DNA of 25,653 bases from Aphodovivens avicola (GCA_018712515.1 DVGW01000042.1:1-25653), one strand, 5' to 3'. Positions 1 through 7,751 are shown, counted from the stretch's first letter. Made by a program: numbers and translations. The notes: generated by a model not told the origin, from the sequence alone.

Positions 1-167
1 GCCCCCCCCCCCCCAGTTTTTTGCCTTTTCCGGATGCTAGAATGAGCGTCGCATTAACGTTTGATTGAGGGTGCCGCCCAAACGCAAAACCCCCCGATCC
101 CAGCGCCGCCGAGCTGCAGCCATTCCGCAACGGCCTGAACCGACGCATCCGAGGAAGGAGCAGCCGC
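1..167. other. Left window edge, no gene recognised
   Basis: The stretch opens with a run of 13 C (2-14), which looks like a contig or read end rather than natural sequence. It is followed by mixed sequence with stop codons in the frame of the downstream chemotaxis gene (the last in-frame stop is at 136-138). I see no coding signature, no promoter I trust and no RNA. The expected first half of the CheB domain is not here in any frame. Confidence 0.5.
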
Positions 168-260
168 ATGCTCTGCAGCATCGCATGCTGTGCGCGGCGC
201 GATACGCTTACGCGCGCGGGGCACCGCTGCGCCTCGGTGTCGACGGAAAGCGCGTGCTAG
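168..260 (+). CDS. Possible 30-residue leader ORF with strong RBS
   Basis: A short frame begins at ATG 168 behind a good Shine-Dalgarno (AAGGAG at 155-160, 7-base spacer). It ends with TAG at 258-260, two bases before the ATG at 262 used for the chemotaxis fusion. The peptide is Cys- and Arg-rich and resembles no family I know. It could be a leader peptide coupled to the next gene. It could equally be the reading-frame debris of a damaged upstream gene, since the strong RBS belongs to this frame and not to the large ORF. Its position next to a probable assembly edge lowers confidence. Confidence 0.2.
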   Translation: MLCSIACCARRDTLTRAGHRCASVSTESAC

Positions 261-261
261 C

Positions 262-2457
262 ATGGCGTCGTTCTCCCTGTCCTCGACTACCGGCCAGGTC
301 AACCATCCCATCGACATCTTCTTCGACTCGCTTGCCGAGGAGATGGGCGACCGCGGCGTTGCCGTGGTGCTGTCGGGCACGGGGTCGGACGGCACGCGCG
401 GCATCAAGACCGTCAAAGAGGCGGGCGGCCTGGTCATCGTGCAGGACCCCTCCACCGCCAAGTTCGACGGCATGCCCCGCAGCGCCATCGGCACCGGGCT
501 TGCCGACTTCGTGCTGGCGCCGCGCCAGATCGTCGAAGAGATCCTCAACTTCTCGCAGCATCCGGCGATGCTGCTTGCCAGCGACAACGTCGAGCTTTAC
601 GACGACGACGACGCGATGCTGCGCATCTACGGTACGCTCAAGCAGGTCTGCGGCGTCGACTTCACGCACTACAAGCGCTCCACCGTGGTGCGCCGTATCG
701 AACGGCGCATGGTCGTCACGCACTCCGCGACGCTGTCCGACTTCGCCTCGCTGCTCGAGATCGACGAACGCGAGGCCAAGGCGCTCGGCCGCGAGATCCT
801 CATCGGCGTGACGCGGTTCTTCCGCGACGAGGATTCGTTCCAAAAGCTCAAGTACAAGGCAATCTACGACATTCTGTCCCGAACGAGCGAGCGCGACACC
901 GTCCGCGTGTGGGTCGCCGGCTGCTCGACGGGGGAGGAGGCGTATTCGGTCGCCATCCTGTTCCGCGAGGCGATGGACGAGCAGAACATCCGCCGTCAGG
1001 TCAAGATCTTCGCGACGGACGTCGACATGCAGTCGGTCGAGATCGCCAGCAAGGGCATCTATCCCGAAAGCATCGCCGACGACGTGTCAGCCGATCGCCT
1101 GATGCGCTTTTTCGAGGTCAGAGGCGACTCGTACCACATCGTCAACGAGATCCGCAAGATGATCGTGTTTGCGCCGCACAACCTGTTCACCGATCCGCCG
1201 TTCGGCAAGCTCGACCTTATCTGCTGCCGCAACGTCATGATCTACTTCCAGCCCGTGCTGCAAAAGACCCTGTTCGGCATCTTCCACTCCGCGCTCAAGG
1301 ACGGCGGCTATCTGTTCTTGGGTAAAAGCGAGTCCGCCAACGACGTGTCCGACGTGTTCGTGCCGGTGTGCGGCACCGAGCGCATCTACGCGCATATGGG
1401 CGAGGGCAAGATGCCCGACAGCGTGCAGACCGCCTACAACGTCCAGATCCCCCCGACGCCCACTTCGGTCGGCGCGACGCTGCACGACGTCCGCGAGGAC
1501 GGCGAGGATGCCGAGAAGCTGTACTCGACGTTTTTGGAGCGCTTTTTGCCCCCGTCGGTGGTCATCGACGAGAACAACCAGGCGATCCACTTTTTCGGCG
1601 ACTATTCGGCGTATCTGTCCCTCTCGCCCGGCAAGGCGTCGTTCAGCATCTTCAGCCTGGTGCACGACGACCTCAGCCTGGCTGCGTCGACCGCCATCAG
1701 CCGCTGCCGCTCCGACGAGAAAGCGGTCACCTACACCGACATCGCCGTGCGCACCGGCGGCAGCGTGCGCCACGTGGATATGACGGTGCAGCCGCTGTGG
1801 GAGTACAGCCCCCAGCTGATGGGGATGATCGCCCTGGTCTTTACCGACCACGCACGGCAGGTCGTCGAAGACGGCGAGTCCGAGCGCTACGACATCGAAA
1901 AAACCGCCGCGCGCCGCATCGCCTATCTGGAAAACGAGCTGCAGAACACCCAGAACGAGCTCAAGGCGTCCATCAGCGACCTCGAGACAGTCAACGAGGA
2001 GCTGCAGGCCGCAAACGAGGAGCTGCTGACGACGAACGAGGAGCTGCAGGCGGCCAACGAAGAGCTCTACACGGTCAACGCCGAGTACGAGCAGAAGCTC
2101 GACGAGCTTACCGACACCACCAACGACCTGACCAACTTCCTGTCGTCGACGATGATCGGCATCCTGTTTTTGGACAACAACCTCAACATCCGCAAGTTCA
2201 CCGAGTACGTGGGTCGCGAGTTCAACATCATGTCGCACGACGTCGGGCGCAGCATCCAGATCATCGCGCACCTGTTCCAAGACATCGACATCGTCGAGGA
2301 CGCCGAGGCCGTGCTGCGCAGCCTCATGCCCATCGACAAAGAGGTCAAGACGGTGGACGGCAAAAACTACACGCTGCGCATCGCGCCGTACCGCACCACC
2401 GAGAACAGCATCGAGGGCCTCGTCCTCACCATCATCGACAGCATCGGCGAGAAGTAG
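262..2457 (+). CDS. CheB-CheR-PAS fusion protein, CheB part N-terminally truncated
   Basis: This is a chemotaxis-type regulator that joins a methylesterase, a glutamate methyltransferase and PAS sensing. Residues 1-96 match only the C-terminal half of a CheB catalytic domain: the final Asp motif GTGSDGT (Asp43) is present, but the GASAGG segment with the catalytic Ser and the His region are missing. The CheR N-terminal helical domain spans about 112-205. The SAM-binding CheR domain follows with GCSTGEEAYS at 220-229 and a CRNVMIYF motif. A PAS-like segment lies at about 410-535. A long NEELQAANEEL-type coiled coil lies at about 549-619, where the DNA itself is repetitive (about 1980-2070), and a last PAS domain ends the protein. 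No kinase domain follows. I chose ATG 262; the frame is open back to GTG 190 without a usable RBS. The methyltransferase could still work, but the methylesterase cannot as read. Truncation may be real or caused by the sequence edge. Confidence 0.85.
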   Translation: MASFSLSSTTGQVNHPIDIFFDSLAEEMGDRGVAVVLSGTGSDGTRGIKTVKEAGGLVIVQDPSTAKFDGMPRSAIGTGLADFVLAPRQIVEEILNFSQHPAMLLASDNVELYDDDDAMLRIYGTLKQVCGVDFTHYKRSTVVRRIERRMVVTHSATLSDFASLLEIDEREAKALGREILIGVTRFFRDEDSFQKLKYKAIYDILSRTSERDTVRVWVAGCSTGEEAYSVAILFREAMDEQNIRRQVKIFATDVDMQSVEIASKGIYPESIADDVSADRLMRFFEVRGDSYHIVNEIRKMIVFAPHNLFTDPPFGKLDLICCRNVMIYFQPVLQKTLFGIFHSALKDGGYLFLGKSESANDVSDVFVPVCGTERIYAHMGEGKMPDSVQTAYNVQIPPTPTSVGATLHDVREDGEDAEKLYSTFLERFLPPSVVIDENNQAIHFFGDYSAYLSLSPGKASFSIFSLVHDDLSLAASTAISRCRSDEKAVTYTDIAVRTGGSVRHVDMTVQPLWEYSPQLMGMIALVFTDHARQVVEDGESERYDIEKTAARRIAYLENELQNTQNELKASISDLETVNEELQAANEELLTTNEELQAANEELYTVNAEYEQKLDELTDTTNDLTNFLSSTMIGILFLDNNLNIRKFTEYVGREFNIMSHDVGRSIQIIAHLFQDIDIVEDAEAVLRSLMPIDKEVKTVDGKNYTLRIAPYRTTENSIEGLVLTIIDSIGEK

Positions 2458-2507
2458 GGGCTCGTCGGTTTTTCCGTCGGCGGGCCAAGCGAAAACTCCC
2501 GGTTGCG

Positions 2508-2551
2508 AAGAGCCGATCCCGGAACCCCTCCGGGATCGGCTCTTTCCGTTT
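2508..2551 (+). terminator. Rho-independent terminator after the CheB-CheR gene
   Basis: A perfect 16-bp stem (2508-2523 with 2529-2544, 5-base loop ACCCC) is followed by a modest T-rich tail, TCCGTTT. It lies 50 bases after the stop codon and separates the chemotaxis gene from the molybdate genes. Confidence 0.8.
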
Positions 2552-2629
2552 GGCCTGCCTGCGGTTCGGCGGATCCTTTCGTTTTGAATATCGGCAATCG
2601 GAAATAAACCTTTTCGCAAACATAATTGC

Positions 2630-2658
2630 TTGACTATATTATTAAACAAGAATAATAT
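2630..2658 (+). promoter_or_regulatory. Promoter of modA (near-consensus sigma-70 type)
   Basis: TTGACT at 2630-2635 and TAATAT at 2653-2658 are separated by exactly 17 bases. The region is sharply AT-rich against the GC-rich surroundings. Transcription would start near 2665, giving modA a leader of about 72 bases. Confidence 0.8.
2636..2658. promoter_or_regulatory. Inverted repeat overlapping the modA -10 element (candidate operator)
   Basis: ATATTATT (2636-2643) and AATAATAT (2651-2658) form a perfect 8-bp inverted repeat with a 7-base spacer. It fills the space between the -35 and -10 boxes and covers the -10. The position suits a repressor. ModE-type molybdate repressors bind TAT-rich inverted repeats at modA promoters, so such a regulator is possible, but no modE gene is in the window. 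Confidence 0.5.
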
Positions 2659-2683
2659 TCTTGAACGTGGTACCGATGGGACG

Positions 2684-2704
2684 TCCTGTCCTTTCGGGAC
2701 AGGA
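2684..2704 (+). other. Hairpin in the modA leader
   Basis: TCCTGTCC and GGACAGGA pair in an 8-bp stem with a TTTCG loop, about 20 bases after the predicted start of transcription. It ends 16 bases before the purine-rich RBS region (2721-2730). It may stabilise the message or affect translation. It is too small to be a known molybdenum cofactor riboswitch. Confidence 0.5.
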
Positions 2705-2736
2705 AGGGAACGGACCAATAGAAGGAAGGGATCGAT

Positions 2737-3627
2737 ATGAAGAAACCCATGCGCATCGTCACGGCATCGGTGTGCGCGTTGGCGCTGGCCGGGTCGTTCG
2801 CGATGTTCGGCTGCTCGTCCAACACCGAGACCACCGAAGAGCCCAGGGCCCAGGAGCAGGCCGCCGAGCCCGCCGAGCAGGTCGAGCTGCAGATCTTCGC
2901 CGCCAACTCCCTGGAGAAGGCGCTCAACGAGGTCCAGGCCCTCTACACCGAGCAGACCGGCGTCACCTTCGCCGACACCCAGTACGAGGCCTCCGGCACG
3001 CTGAACGAGATGCTCGGCGGCGGCGCCACCGCCGATATCGAGATCACGGCGTCCAAGGGCACGATGGACACCGCCGTCAAGGAGGGCTATGTCGATGAGG
3101 GCACCCGCTTCGACATGTTCACCAACGACCTGGTGATCGTCGCCGGCGCTGACTCCGACATCGAGGAGATGACGCTTGAGGAGGCTGCTTCCGGCAAGTA
3201 CAAGATCGCCGTGGGCGACGACAACGTCCCCGCCGGCAACTACGCCAAGCAGGCGCTGTCCACCGTGGGCGCGTGGATCGACGATGAGGGCACGGTCGGC
3301 CCCGAGTCCGACGGCAAGGGCGGCACCTTCGAGGGCACCCCGCTCGCCGGCATGGTGACCGAGGGCAAGTCCGTGGGCGATGTGTGCTCCTACGCCAACA
3401 CCGGCGACGTCGACCTGGCGTTCGTCTACAGCTCCGACGTGTACCGCTTCGGCAACGTGAAGATCGTGGGCACGGTGCCCGCCGACGCTTGCAAGGCGAT
3501 CGTGTACCCGGCCGCTGTGTGCGCCGAGACCGACAACGCCGACGCCGCCCAGGCGTTTCTGGATTGGGCCGTCAGCGACGAGGACGCGCTGAAGATCTGG
3601 CAGGAGTGGGGCTTCGAGCTGGCGTAA
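2737..3627 (+). CDS. modA: Molybdate ABC transporter substrate-binding lipoprotein ModA
   Basis: This is the extracellular binding protein that captures molybdate (or tungstate) and delivers it to the ModBC importer. It has 296 residues. It starts with a lysine/arginine n-region, a hydrophobic stretch and a lipobox ending at Cys26 (AMFGC), so it is a lipoprotein anchored in the membrane. An acidic linker (about 30-48) follows, then the binding-protein fold. The ligand-site motif is FAANSL at 54-59, and VGDDNVPAGNYAKQAL and the GDVDLAFVYSSDV segment are typical of ModA. In many relatives the ADIEITASKGTMD segment reads closer to ADVFASA, so part of the site is altered. ATG 2737 follows a purine-rich RBS (GAAGGAAGGG). 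modB and modC lie downstream on the same strand, but a terminator-like hairpin sits between modA and modB. Confidence 0.93.
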   Translation: MKKPMRIVTASVCALALAGSFAMFGCSSNTETTEEPRAQEQAAEPAEQVELQIFAANSLEKALNEVQALYTEQTGVTFADTQYEASGTLNEMLGGGATADIEITASKGTMDTAVKEGYVDEGTRFDMFTNDLVIVAGADSDIEEMTLEEAASGKYKIAVGDDNVPAGNYAKQALSTVGAWIDDEGTVGPESDGKGGTFEGTPLAGMVTEGKSVGDVCSYANTGDVDLAFVYSSDVYRFGNVKIVGTVPADACKAIVYPAAVCAETDNADAAQAFLDWAVSDEDALKIWQEWGFELA

Positions 3628-3691
3628 GCCCGAACATGCCCGTTGGCTTCTAGGGCAGCGTCCCTCCGAGGGGCGTAATCCCAAGAAGACG

Positions 3692-3728
3692 AGGAGGATG
3701 GGTGAGGCACCTGCACCCATCCTCCTTT
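3692..3728 (+). terminator. Hairpin after modA, probable terminator or attenuator
   Basis: A perfect 13-bp stem (3692-3704 with 3714-3726, 9-base loop) is followed by only a short T run. It lies 64 bases past the modA stop. It could end modA transcripts or reduce read-through, which would give more binding protein than permease. Confidence 0.65.
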
Positions 3729-3731
3729 GCG

Positions 3732-3788
3732 TATAATGTGAGGGCTTCGCATGCCGGGCGCTTCAGGGGAAGCTTCCGGCATGCGAAG
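3732..3788 (+). promoter_or_regulatory. TATAAT box followed by a large hairpin in the modB leader
   Basis: A perfect TATAAT lies at 3732-3737 without a clear -35 box. About eight bases later comes a perfect 13-bp inverted repeat (3745-3757 with 3776-3788). Its interior folds again as GCTTC/GAAGC (3760-3764 with 3769-3773). Any transcript from the TATAAT would begin almost exactly at the hairpin. It could be a protected 5' end, a regulatory RNA structure, or an operator at the DNA level. Confidence 0.5.
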
Positions 3789-3879
3789 GCGCGCCGCAGG
3801 ATCGCGGACGCGCTGCCCGCGGGCCGCCGACCGAGAGGGGCGGAGCCGATGGGGCCCGAGAGGGGATAGGGGAGGATAG

Positions 3880-5295
3880 ATGACGGTTGAGCTGAAAACG
3901 GCGAGGGGTTTGGCGGCGCGCGTCGTCGCCTTGGCGCTCGCCGTCGTTGTGGGCATGGCGCTTGCGCTGCCGACCGCCGCGCTCGCGGCGGAGGGGGAGG
4001 GGGGATCCTCGAGCGGGGGCGCCCATGCCTCATCCGATGCGGCGGCTTCCGGCGAGGTGACGGTGTCCGCCGAGGCGGACGCGGCGCTCGCCGAGGGCGC
4101 GTCGTTCGCGCTGGCGGATTTCTCCCGCGCCCAGAAAGGCTCCAACCGCGACGTCGATGGCGCCTACATCGGCTACAGCTACTACCAGGGCGGGGACGCC
4201 GATTACCTGGCGGCCGTGGTGACGGCCGACTACGTGATCGTGCACGTGCCCGAAAGCACGGCGGCGCTCTGCGATATCTCCGATCCCGCCGTCCAGGATA
4301 TGCTGAAAAGCTGTTTGATCTCCCTTGACGAGGCGTCCGTCAACGGCGGCGTGGTCGCCGACGCCGACGTGCCGTGGGAGTTCACGTCCGAGAGCACCTG
4401 GGAGCAGGACGGCATCGTGTATTCGTTCGGAGTGGAGGCGGGCGAGGGCCGCTACTACACGACGGTCGCCGGCGCCGATGGGAGCGACATCGTGAGCGCG
4501 ACGTCGAACGCGGCGCGGCCCCTCTACGTCGACTTCGCGCATGTCGCCGATCCCTCCGCGGTCGACGTCGTCCCGCCCGCGACCGGCATCGCCGCCGTGG
4601 GCGAGTTCCTCGCCACCCTCGATTGGAGCCCTTTGTGGGTGACGCTCAAGACCACGGGCGTCGCGATCGTGTTCATCTTCATCCTGGGCTTGGCGGCGGC
4701 TTACTTCAGCCTGCGCATCCCCAAGCGCGCCCAGGACATCGCCGATACGCTGTTCACCATCCCGATGGTCCTGCCGCCCACCGTCTGCGGCTTCATCCTG
4801 CTGCTCGCCCTGGGCAACAACTCGCCGGTGGGCCGCTGGTTCATCGAGCACGGCCTGCCGCTCGTGTTCAGCTGGCCGGCGACGGTCATCGCGGCCGTGG
4901 TGGTGGCGTTCCCGCTGATGTACCGCAGCGCGCGCGGCGCTTTCGAGAACATCGATCCGCTCATGCTCGACGCGGCGCGCACGCTCGGATGGAGCAACGC
5001 GCGCATCTTCTTCCGCCTGATGATGCCCCTGGCGTGGAGCTCGATCGCCGCCGGCGCGGTGCTGGCGTTCGCGCGCGCTTTGGGCGAGTTCGGCGCGACG
5101 CTGTTCCTTGCGGGCAACTACGCCGGCATCACGCGCACCATCCCCATCGCGATCTACTTCGAGTGGATGGGCGGCGACATGGACGCGGCGCTGTTCTGGA
5201 CTGGCGTGGTGATCGTGTTCAGCTTCGTCGTCATCCTGTTCATCAACCTGTGGGGCAGGCGCACCACCAAGTACCGCCGCGGTTCGGAGGAATAG
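3880..5295 (+). CDS. modB: Molybdate ABC transporter permease ModB with extra secreted N-terminal domain
   Basis: The C-terminal half is the membrane channel of the molybdate importer. Residues about 250-462 hold the permease with several membrane segments. The cytoplasmic EAA loop (DPLMLDAARTLGWSNARIFF, about 360-379) contacts ModC, and EFGATLFLAGN is characteristic of ModB. Usual ModB proteins are about 220-230 residues; this one has 471. The extra N-terminal half begins with a signal peptide (1-37, PTAALAA), then a Ser/Gly/Ala-rich linker and a soluble region of about 160 residues (75-235) that I do not recognise. It should lie outside the membrane next to ModA. ATG 3880 has a strong RBS (GGGGAGGA), and the frame is continuous through the junction, so the fusion appears genuine. 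modC follows after 3 bases. Confidence 0.9.
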   Translation: MTVELKTARGLAARVVALALAVVVGMALALPTAALAAEGEGGSSSGGAHASSDAAASGEVTVSAEADAALAEGASFALADFSRAQKGSNRDVDGAYIGYSYYQGGDADYLAAVVTADYVIVHVPESTAALCDISDPAVQDMLKSCLISLDEASVNGGVVADADVPWEFTSESTWEQDGIVYSFGVEAGEGRYYTTVAGADGSDIVSATSNAARPLYVDFAHVADPSAVDVVPPATGIAAVGEFLATLDWSPLWVTLKTTGVAIVFIFILGLAAAYFSLRIPKRAQDIADTLFTIPMVLPPTVCGFILLLALGNNSPVGRWFIEHGLPLVFSWPATVIAAVVVAFPLMYRSARGAFENIDPLMLDAARTLGWSNARIFFRLMMPLAWSSIAAGAVLAFARALGEFGATLFLAGNYAGITRTIPIAIYFEWMGGDMDAALFWTGVVIVFSFVVILFINLWGRRTTKYRRGSEE

Positions 5296-5298
5296 CGC

Positions 5299-6408
5299 AT
5301 GAGTCTGGAAGTCGATATCAAAAAGGATTTCAAGGCGTTCACGCTCGACGTGTCGTTTTCCGCCGGCGACGAGACGCTGGGATTTCTCGGCGCGTCGGGC
5401 TGCGGCAAAAGCCTCACCCTTCGCTGCATCGCCGGCATCGAGACGCCCGACGAGGGCCGCATCGTCGTCAACGACAAGGTGTTCTTCGATTCGGAGCAGA
5501 GGATCAACCTCACGCCGCAGGAGCGCAAGACGGCGCTGCTGTTCCAAAACTACATGCTGTTCCCCAACCTCACGGTGGCGCAGAACGTGGCGGCCGGCAT
5601 CGGCAAGGAGGTTTCCAAGGGAGATCGCGACGCCATCGTCGGCCGCGAGCTGAAGCGGTTCGGCCTGGAGGGCTTCGACAAGCGCTATCCCGCGCAGCTG
5701 TCCGGCGGCCAGCAGCAACGCGTCGCGCTGGCGCGCATGCTGGCGGCGCGGCCGGGCATCCTGATGCTCGACGAGCCGTTCTCGGCGCTCGACGCGCACC
5801 TCAAGGAGGTGCTCGAGCAGAACCTCGTGAGCCTGTTCGACGCCTTCGGCGGCACCGTCCTCTACGTCAGCCACGACATCGACGAGGCGCTGCGCTTCTG
5901 CGATCGCATCGCCGTCGTCGACGCCGGACGCATCATGGAGATCGACTCAGGCGACGACCTGGTCAACAACCCGCGTTCGGTGGCGGCGTTGAAGCTGTCG
6001 GGCTGCAAGAACGCCACACCGGTTGAGCGCGTGGATGACAAGCATGTCTGGTCGGCCAAGTGGGGCGTCACCGTGGAAGTCGACGGTCCCGTTGCCGACG
6101 ACGTCGCCTATCTGGGCGTGCGCGCCCGCTACCTCGAGCAGGTCGACGGTCCGGGCCGCAACTGCTTCCGCATGCGCGTCGACCGTGCGAGCGATTCGCG
6201 TTTCGAGCGGACGGTGCTGCTGGGTTTCCTCGATCGCGACGAGCGCGAGGTTCCCACGGTGGGCCAGGCGGAAGACGAGATGAAGTACCTGCACCAGCAT
6301 ATGTTCTGGCGTGTTCCCAAGGTGGGTGACGGGAAGCGGCTGCCCGAGGTGGGCGACGAGGTATGGATCCGCATCCCCACCGACCGCATCTACCTGGTGG
6401 CGCGGTAG
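5299..6408 (+). CDS. modC: Molybdate ABC transporter ATP-binding protein ModC
   Basis: This is the ATPase that drives molybdate import through ModB. The protein has 369 residues. The nucleotide-binding domain has Walker A GASGCGKS (31-38), a Q-loop around FQNYMLF (82-88), the signature LSGGQQQR (134-141), Walker B LMLDEP (155-160) and the switch His in SHD (181-183). The C-terminal part (about 235-369) ends with GDEVWIRIPTDRIYL, as in TOBE/MOP-type molybdate-binding regions. However, it holds an insertion rich in charged residues (about 285-335) that is not usual for ModC. The gene starts 3 bases after modB with RBS GGAGGAAT overlapping the modB end, so the two are co-translated. No T-rich terminator follows; only a 7-bp stem (6416-6422/6433-6439). 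Confidence 0.93.
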   Translation: MSLEVDIKKDFKAFTLDVSFSAGDETLGFLGASGCGKSLTLRCIAGIETPDEGRIVVNDKVFFDSEQRINLTPQERKTALLFQNYMLFPNLTVAQNVAAGIGKEVSKGDRDAIVGRELKRFGLEGFDKRYPAQLSGGQQQRVALARMLAARPGILMLDEPFSALDAHLKEVLEQNLVSLFDAFGGTVLYVSHDIDEALRFCDRIAVVDAGRIMEIDSGDDLVNNPRSVAALKLSGCKNATPVERVDDKHVWSAKWGVTVEVDGPVADDVAYLGVRARYLEQVDGPGRNCFRMRVDRASDSRFERTVLLGFLDRDEREVPTVGQAEDEMKYLHQHMFWRVPKVGDGKRLPEVGDEVWIRIPTDRIYLVAR

Positions 6409-6604
6409 CCTGCGCGCAGCGGGGCGGTCCGGCCGCTGCCCGTGCGGGCGCTTGGCGGGACCGTTCCCGACGAACGCTTCTTCGGGCTGGCGGCCGTTTA
6501 TGCGGGAGCTTGCGTCTCGACGCCGTCGCGGATTGGCGAACTGGCCCTTTTTCGCAGGGAAATGCTTTATACTTGCATGCGATAAAACCGCAAAAGGAGG
6601 ACCT
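6409..6604 (+). promoter_or_regulatory. modC-moaA gap with a -10 box for moaA
   Basis: No gene is seen in this 196-base stretch. Near its start GCAGCGG (6416-6422) and CCGCTGC (6433-6439) can pair, without a T tract. TATACT at 6568-6573 is a plausible -10 for moaA, with no convincing -35. The 15-base string TTATACTTGCATGCG (6567-6581) recurs with one change in front of the HAD gene (19296-19310). An RBS AAAGGAGG lies just before moaA. Confidence 0.45.
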
Positions 6605-7606
6605 ATGAAAGACGGTCTTGGCCGCACCATAGAATACCTGCGCATCTCGCTCACCGACCGCTGCAATTTCCGCTGCATCTACTGCATGCCGGAAGAGGGC
6701 GTGTGCAGCCTGCCCCACGACGAGATCCTGCGCATCGAGGAGATGGCGCACGTCGTGCGCATCGCTGCGGATCTGGGCATCAAGAGCGTGCGCCTGACCG
6801 GCGGCGAGCCCTTGGTGCGCAAGGGCGTGGTCGATCTCGTGCGCGAGATCGCCAACACCCCCGGCATCGAGAACGTGTCGATGACCACCAACGGCGTGCT
6901 TCTGCCCAAGATGGCCGACGATCTGAAGCGCGCGGGCCTGTCGCGCGTCAACATCTCGCTCGACACGCTCGATCCCGATCAGTTCAAGTACATCACGCGC
7001 CGCGGCGAGCTCCATCAGACGCTCGACGGCATCAAGGCGGCGCTCGAGGCGGGCTTTGATCCGGTGAAGATCAACGCGGTCACCGTGCGCAGCCTCAACC
7101 AGGATTACCTGGCGTTCGCGCGCCTGTCGGTCGATCGCCCGCTGCACGTGCGCTTCATCGAGTACATGCCCGTGGGCGAAAGCTCGGGCTCGGACGGCTG
7201 CGGCTGGGGCCCCGAGGACGTGGTTCCCAACGAAGAGGTCATCGAGACCATCAACGCCCAGGCGCGCGAGCAAGGCCTGCCCGAACTCGTGCCCGCCGGC
7301 GACGACAGGCCGCTCGGCTGGGGACCTGCCCGCTATTGGGAGTTCCCCGGCGCCAAGGGCACGGTCGGATTCATCTCGGCGCTGTCGAATCACTTCTGCG
7401 CCCAGTGCAACCGCGTCCGCCTGACAGCCGACGGCAAGCTGCGCCCGTGCCTGTTCTCGGACCTGGAGTTCGACGTGCGCACGCCGCTGCGCGCCGGCGA
7501 CGACGACGCGGTCCGCGAGGTGTTCGCGACCACGCTGCGCGCCAAGCCCGACGAGCATCACAACAAAGTCGGCACCGAGCGCGGCATGTCGCAGATCGGC
7601 GGGTAG
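6605..7606 (+). CDS. moaA: GTP 3',8-cyclase MoaA (molybdenum cofactor synthesis)
   Basis: MoaA is a radical-SAM enzyme that converts GTP to 3',8-cyclo-7,8-dihydro-GTP, the first step of molybdopterin synthesis in the cytoplasm. The 333-residue protein has the N-terminal radical-SAM cluster motif (Cys20, Cys24, Cys27; CNFRCIYC) and the GGEPL motif at 66-70. The second, substrate-binding iron-sulfur cluster motif is at Cys265, Cys268 and Cys282, within FCAQCNRVRLT and LRPCLF. The conserved Gly-Gly end (IGG) is present. The frame is open upstream to 6311, but ATG 6605 has an excellent RBS (AAAGGAGG) and gives the standard N-terminus. It follows the molybdate importer, and moaC, the next enzyme of the pathway, comes 262 bases later. 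Confidence 0.97.
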   Translation: MKDGLGRTIEYLRISLTDRCNFRCIYCMPEEGVCSLPHDEILRIEEMAHVVRIAADLGIKSVRLTGGEPLVRKGVVDLVREIANTPGIENVSMTTNGVLLPKMADDLKRAGLSRVNISLDTLDPDQFKYITRRGELHQTLDGIKAALEAGFDPVKINAVTVRSLNQDYLAFARLSVDRPLHVRFIEYMPVGESSGSDGCGWGPEDVVPNEEVIETINAQAREQGLPELVPAGDDRPLGWGPARYWEFPGAKGTVGFISALSNHFCAQCNRVRLTADGKLRPCLFSDLEFDVRTPLRAGDDDAVREVFATTLRAKPDEHHNKVGTERGMSQIGG

Positions 7607-7645
7607 CCGAAACGATAAAGGCAATGCAGGGCCGTCTCCGGGCGA

Positions 7646-7751
7646 GGGGTTCGCGCGCGGTATCCGCGCGAGCCGAACCGTCCAGTGGACGGTTAGGTTG
7701 GCAAGGAAGAGCAGGGGAGGGCCTGCCGCGGGGCTCGCGCGCGGTTTCCGC
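7646..7751 (+). repeat. Imperfect 22-base direct repeat with small palindromes (moaA-moaC gap)
   Basis: GGGGTTCGCGCGCGGTAT at 7646-7663 (full unit to 7667) recurs at 7730-7751 with 20 of 22 bases equal. Between the two copies AACCGTCCA (7676-7684) and TGGACGGTT (7686-7694) form a nearly perfect 19-base palindrome. The first copy can also fold on itself as CGCGCGG-TAT-CCGCGCG. Confidence 0.6.

Noticed and set aside
2666..2700. T-box-like word GTGGTACCG followed by a GTCC hairpin before modA
   Set aside because: The predicted transcription start is at about 2665, leaving no room for the specifier stem, and a molybdate gene is not a T-box target. GGTACC is a simple palindrome here.
1087..3720. 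Very long minus-strand open frame of 877 codons
   Set aside because: It lies opposite the clear CheR-PAS and modA genes. Long antisense frames arise from GC-rich codon use; it has no RBS or family resemblance.
4030..5874. Long minus-strand open frame opposite modB and modC
   Set aside because: It is a compositional shadow of the two transporter genes: Arg/His/Ala-rich with no recognisable domain.
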